Source of the DNA: Argopecten irradians
Lineage: Eukaryota > Mollusca > Bivalvia > Pectinida > Pectinidae
Assembly (NCBI RefSeq): GCF_041381155.1
Contig: NC_091135.1
Location: forward strand, 50,294,086-50,358,085
Length of the DNA: 64,000 nt
Direction: 5' to 3'
Shown here piece after piece: positions 60,701 through 64,000 of the stretch. Positions within the stretch are counted from its first letter, which is position 1. Each line of letters opens with the position of its first letter. Under the pieces are notes generated by a model. It was not told the origin of the DNA, ran no database searches, and saw nothing but the letters and a program-made list of their open reading frames with translations. The position numbers were made by a program, and so were the translations under genes.

Positions 60701-60837
60701 CCGTCACATCTTGGAAGGTATGACGTCACGTCGTTTAGTAATGTAAGAGAGGCCTCGCCTGGGTCTATAGGTGAAATCTTCCCTTCTTCTGTTTTATTGC
60801 TTAATGTCGCCATAGATCTATTTATATAACTTTTCAT
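45659..60837 (-). CDS. PMT: phosphoethanolamine N-methyltransferase, two-domain (11 exons)
   Basis: PMT enzymes use SAM to methylate phosphoethanolamine stepwise to phosphocholine for phosphatidylcholine synthesis; they are cytosolic. Exons right to left: 60839-60668, 59422-59273, 54493-54360, 53828-53701, 52904-52707, 52023-51934, 51224-51132, 47692-47567, 47131-47000, 46676-46500, 45772-45659. From the ATG at 60837 the model totals 1,512 nt, 503 residues plus stop, all phases consistent and near the usual 490-500. MT1 (1 to about 195) lacks the Gly-rich SAM motif ([13 protein letters not shown]). MT2 (about 225-503) has [20 protein letters not shown] at 274-283, the Tyr234/Asp347/His351 set ([15 protein letters not shown]) and [14 protein letters not shown]. 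Two basic phosphobase contacts of the Plasmodium enzyme read Phe395 and Thr483 here. The start is somewhat uncertain because an acceptor precedes it and an upstream exon may add residues. Confidence 0.93.
46500..46676 (-). CDS. PMT: PMT exon 10
   Basis: Residues 408-466, [20 protein letters not shown] onward. Acceptor CTCTTACAG. The 3' end is uncertain: GTCTAT after the CAT codon is used here, and a GTGTTT 15 bases further on is also in phase. Confidence 0.88.
47000..47131 (-). CDS. PMT: PMT exon 9
   Basis: Residues 364-407, [14 protein letters not shown] and [18 protein letters not shown]. The PMT-typical DYC and two conserved Tyr are present, but Phe395 replaces the usual Arg. Donor GTAAGC. 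Confidence 0.95.
47567..47692 (-). CDS. PMT: PMT exon 8
   Basis: Residues 322-363, [20 protein letters not shown] then [11 protein letters not shown] with the catalytic Asp and His of MT2. Donor GTACGT. Confidence 0.96.
49289..49586. mobile_element. MITE family A, copy 3
   Basis: Left end GAAGATGCTCCACCGCCGAC followed by AGAGCATAAT, and right end GGTGGAGTATTTTTAA inverted to it. 298 bp. Confidence 0.78.
50203..50566. mobile_element. MITE family A, copy 4
   Basis: 364 bp with ends TTAAAGATGCTTCACCGCTG and, inverted, TTAAAGATGCTCCACCGCCG. The interior includes TTAAAAAGTTTGAGCATCTA, shared with the other copies. Confidence 0.85.
51132..51224 (-). CDS. PMT: PMT exon 7
   Basis: Residues 291-321, [20 protein letters not shown], motif post-I of the SAM fold with the acidic ribose-binding Asp. 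Acceptor GCTTCAG, donor GTAAGT. Confidence 0.95.
51225..51933 (-). other. PMT intron 6
   Basis: About 700 bp, AT-rich. I see nothing else in it. Confidence 0.6.
51934..52023 (-). CDS. PMT: PMT exon 6 (SAM motif I of MT2)
   Basis: Residues 261-290, [20 protein letters not shown], an intact SAM motif I. Acceptor TCTTTAAAG (AAG rather than CAG), donor GTATGC. Confidence 0.95.
52366..52672. repeat. intronic tandem repeat of about 45 bp
   Basis: Around 7-8 imperfect units of GTAAATTTATTGCATGTTTG, then GAACAAACGTGAAATATGATATCAG; early units are shorter. It lies in PMT intron 5, about 35 bp from exon 5. Confidence 0.85.
52707..52904 (-). CDS. PMT: PMT exon 5
   Basis: Residues 195-260: the domain-linking [12 protein letters not shown], then NNQLYTK with the MT2 catalytic Tyr234, then [17 protein letters not shown]. 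Acceptor CTATTTTAG. Confidence 0.95.
52905..53700 (-). other. PMT intron 4
   Basis: AT-rich. Nothing further recognised. Confidence 0.55.
53701..53828 (-). CDS. PMT: PMT exon 4
   Basis: Residues 152-194, [20 protein letters not shown], equivalent to the Y-R-x-x-x-Y region that closes MT1. Donor GTACGT. Confidence 0.9.
54360..54493 (-). CDS. PMT: PMT exon 3
   Basis: Residues 107-151, [20 protein letters not shown] and [16 protein letters not shown]. It aligns with the D-LIFSNWLLMY and GGYIFFRE parts of MT1, with YDH in place of SNW. Confidence 0.9.
54494..59272 (-). other. PMT intron 2
   Basis: 4.8 kb, AT-rich. Only the 50-bp array at 57671-57876 stands out. Confidence 0.6.
57671..57876. 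repeat. 50-bp tandem repeat, alternating dimers
   Basis: Four units (57671, 57721, 57771, 57821) of TCCTCTAAAATCA(G/A)CACCAG, then TAGTTCACGGTGGGAATGTG and ATGCGATATG. Units 1 and 3 share TCAGCACC with ATGCGA. Units 2 and 4 share TCAACAC with ATCCGA, a 100-bp higher-order period. Confidence 0.93.
59273..59422 (-). CDS. PMT: PMT exon 2
   Basis: Residues 57-107, [20 protein letters not shown], corresponding to the helix after motif I and the acidic end of strand 2 in MT1. Acceptor GTTTACAG, donor GTACAT. Confidence 0.88.
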
Positions 60838-60839
60838 TT
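60668..60839 (-). CDS. PMT: PMT exon 1 of the coding model
   Basis: The ATG at 60837-60835 begins [20 protein letters not shown], matching the usual PMT N-terminus (M-x-x-YW...SxxAT). The exon ends inside IIIIGNSAR, where the SAM Gly loop should be. An acceptor (TTCTTACAG) lies two bases upstream. Confidence 0.88.
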
Positions 60840-63643
60840 CTGTAAGAAAAAGGGGTGATTGCAATACCGTATGTGTTTAATAATATCTACTAAATAGGGC
60901 GGTACTTAGGCAATATTTCTAAATCAAATCATTTGATAAAATGTTAAAAGCAGAATCTAATATTTTTTTTTTAAATTACGTAATGGATGAAAGCAGCAGA
61001 AAAAAACCCCCAAAAATCCAATGCTTATATACCAATTAGAAAAGTGTTATTAGCCTCATGTTACTGTTTAGTGCACTGTAGTTAGTTAGTCGTTTGTGTT
61101 AATGTAAAGTCTTTAGATTTGATACGACACAATTTCAGCTAAGGTTTGGGATACATGATGTAGATTAAAACGGAGAATGACAATTCCAAATAAATTTGAT
61201 TTTACTATATGAGGGGTAACATGACATACATGATAATAACAATGTCAGCCATGCTACATAAACATATATACAACATTCGTAATATCTTGATTCTTATATA
61301 ACACTAGAAGAGTGGTGCAGACCTATACTGACTGAATTCTTTGCAGTCTTGTGACATGTTTTGGTGCTCAACTGCTTTGGTATATTTGATAAGGGATATT
61401 TGATATCACTATCTGATGTGAAGAGTTTTTATAAATAGTCCCAATCGATATATAGGTTTAGTACATGCTGAGTTTAACGGCTGCTTTGATGCCCGAAGTC
61501 TGCCTCATTTCAAATAAGACGGTTTTTTTACTGAAAAAAACCAAAACAGCATTAATGTACCTGTCTGCAGACGTTGTCATGGTCTCCTGTTCTGAATACG
61601 ACGGTTTGGATTAGTATATGTTTATTCAATGAAGACATACAAGAAAATACAAACATGAATATGATGAAGAAGAAACAAGTGCTAGTGTATTTGTATATAG
61701 TTCTTCTCATCATGCATTATATAGACGTAACTGAGAATACTTCCTTAAACGAATATAATATAGTTGACCAGATCTAGATCCAATATCGAAATAATCAGTG
61801 GGACGTCCTATTGAGTTGCGACTTGGAAAATTTATAAAAGAATACAAGGATGAATTATTGCGAATATATTTCTACGATATCTTTCCATAGGGTTAAAACT
61901 GATGGACGGAAAGACTTTCTGTAAAATTCCGCCGGACACCTGAAAGAAATCGTTTAATCGTTACGTGTATTTTTATTTGTAACGCTGATGATTTTTCTCG
62001 GAAACCTTCAGTTAATAATGAAGAATGGTAGTATGAATATTTAAGCGTAGCAACAGGATGATGACTTCACGGATACGTTTTGTGTTATGTACGTGTTGTT
62101 TTTCTACATCATTGTGCTGTTGATCCAATCCTGTTCATTCATTTCGTTAATATTTATAACAACGGACAAGCCATTGCCCCACTCCTATTATGCTCAGTGC
62201 TAAGTAGAAGTAGAAATTCCCACATTATAGATAGGAACACGTTAAATGGTGTTATTTTAGATTTATGTATTCATTGCTGAATATAAGAATACCACATATT
62301 GTAAGTAAAACAAAGTTAGTATGAAAATATCTGTGTTAATGAAAGTTCTAATACATTAAGAAACCTTGAAACAATTACTAAATAGTAGATAGATGTATAC
62401 AACAAAGAGGACATTTTTAAATATTTCTAAAACACAAAGTTTTGCATCATCAAAGTATTTTGTTTTCTCTTTCTCCCTTTCTTTAATTTCTGAAAAAAAT
62501 CACTTTTTGAAATTGTTCTTGTACAAGTAATGACAATAACTTTACTTTCAGGTTTAAACAACAATTGTTTACGAAAATGGTAACTTGTTATTGGTAACTT
62601 GTTATTGGTAACTTAATAAATGGTAAAGACATTATCGTACTCGTACTATCTTATGTGGAATCAATACAACGTGCCAAACTAGGATAATAAACATCTCTTC
62701 ACCTATATATTCCTACTTTAATATGCAATGTGTTATTAACAGGTAACCAATCTACCTTGAAAACTACTGACTATGACAAGGAGTAAATGTTGAAGATATT
62801 GCTTGTGATGAGGACCAATACATTATTTATCACCTAACTTAATCACTTCTCGTTAAGTTTACACAGCGGCGTTTCTGCCTTTACTGTATCGTAATTGTTT
62901 ATAAGGATAAAAACTTAACATAGGCACCTGTATTCGTCATTGGTTCAGTCTCCACGAAAAAACGTATTATTCGTCATTATTTCAATCTCAAGGGAAAACG
63001 TATATCGTTAAATTATGCTTATGTGAATTTGAACGGTTGAGCAGTCAAACTGCTTTGTTAGTCAGATATAAGGATACATGCATCATTATCTATACTGAGA
63101 TAATTCCATTCTCTTTATCACTGCCCCGAAAATGTTCGATTACGTGATATACTTTGGTGTCACTTGCGGCTACAGTAAAACGTATCAAACCCGGTCCTTG
63201 TTTAACCAGGACACCTACATGTATGTCTATTTAAACTATTAATAATATCTGTCTGAATTTGTAGTGTGATTAAAACCTCTGTAATCTGGAAATCTGACTA
63301 TACCAGACAAATAGGCTGGCCCCGGTGACATCTAGTTTAGCCTGGCCACACTGTATATAAACACTACTATAAATGACAGAAGAATTTTTGTTTCAAGTAA
63401 AATTCATAATATCACATTGACTTATATTTACTTTTTAATTAAAGTATGTAATATCAAGTATTATCGATGTCATTATCGTATAATACTTAATTACAATTAC
63501 ATGTGGTTTTTAAAAGAGATACTAGTTAATTCATCAAATTCTTCTATAATTTACTATATCCGATACCTCTGATAAAGATAAAATGATGATCACCCATAGA
63601 GGATGGACGTATAAATCGGTTAGACGTGGCCTTGTATACTTAC
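60840..63643 (-). other. upstream PMT intron region
   Basis: AT-rich except for the possible exon at 61870-61939. No repeats recognised. Confidence 0.4.
61870..61939 (-). other. possible upstream PMT exon
   Basis: Acceptor TTTCTTTCAG at 61940. It is followed by VSGGILQKVFPSISFNPMER in an open frame and a weak donor GTAGAA that would join the next exon in phase. It may be 5' UTR or N-terminal coding. Confidence 0.3.
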
Positions 63644-63760
63644 CGACACTGCTCCGTCCTACCCTAGAACCGCTTGCTCACTAGTTCCATTGTGTTGATA
63701 TGATTTGAAACATTGTACCTAGCACATCCCTGCTTCAATTACCACAGTCGGCGTATAGCA
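63644..63760 (-). other. probable PMT 5' leader exon
   Basis: A near-perfect donor, GTGTCG/GTAAGTATAC, occurs at 63644/63643 on the minus strand. The sequence before it has a short upstream frame, MELVSKRF then stop. Its left boundary is unknown. Confidence 0.35.
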
Positions 63761-64000
63761 GCACGCGCCTCCCCGACAAGTCGCACATCATCACATTCCT
63801 TCACACAGACGACAATGGGAGACATACATCCAAGGTGTAATCCATTGAAGAAGTCACGTGATGGCCAGTAGACCGGTAATGATTGAAATGTCAAATTTTG
63901 ATATTTTAACGTAAAGATCAAGAAAGTACACTGTGTCATTGTAAGGTCGATATTGCTACTATACTCTATCCAACACTTGGATAATAAAGTACTGTTAGTT

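Noticed and set aside
63739-63939. 66-residue minus-strand frame at the window end
   Set aside because: No family match and no splice site in phase with the PMT model. It may overlap the leader exon but is not supported as coding.

Overview
The window is eukaryotic, AT-rich, intron-dense and repeat-laden DNA, most likely from a bivalve mollusc and probably a scallop-like species. That assignment is inference. It rests on the invertebrate gene content, frequent TACATGTA-type palindromes, and interspersed repeats of a kind I associate with bivalve genomes. There are no prokaryotic features. Three multi-exon protein genes can be assembled by hand with consistent splice phases. Together they occupy about 48 kb of the 64 kb. 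Most open frames elsewhere are noise inside introns or tandem repeats. || Layout. 1-5.5 kb: gene-poor flank with a SINE-like insertion between two diverged direct repeats. 5,579-22,100 (minus): a transglutaminase-like gene in at least 15 coding exons, 802 residues without its first exon. Its introns hold a 2 kb minisatellite, a second tandem array and TIR elements. 22.1-25.2 kb: a divergent intergenic space with a large foldback element. 25,222-40,777 (plus): GCSH, the mitochondrial glycine cleavage H protein, in 5 exons. Its 10 kb first intron holds an LTR-type repeat pair, tRNA-derived repeats, a 160-bp tandem array and a long palindrome. Its last intron holds a nested transposon stack and an array of ten copied 5' splice sites. 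40.8-45.6 kb: convergent intergenic DNA with a hAT-type element that has a perfect 8-bp target duplication. 45,659-60,837 (minus), with a probable leader exon near 63.64 kb: a phosphoethanolamine N-methyltransferase (PMT) in 11 coding exons, 503 residues. || Most notable points. The transglutaminase has proline where the catalytic cysteine belongs and tyrosine at the oxyanion tryptophan position, while the His and Asp of the triad remain, so it looks like a pseudoenzyme. The PMT has lost its first SAM-binding motif. Its second domain keeps SAM and catalytic residues but lacks two basic phosphate-contact residues known from the Plasmodium enzyme. The GCSH exon 4 donor site has been copied ten times in tandem. 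GCSH (one-carbon supply from glycine) and PMT (a SAM-consuming methylation route to phosphocholine) both touch one-carbon metabolism, but nothing in the sequence shows that they are co-regulated.
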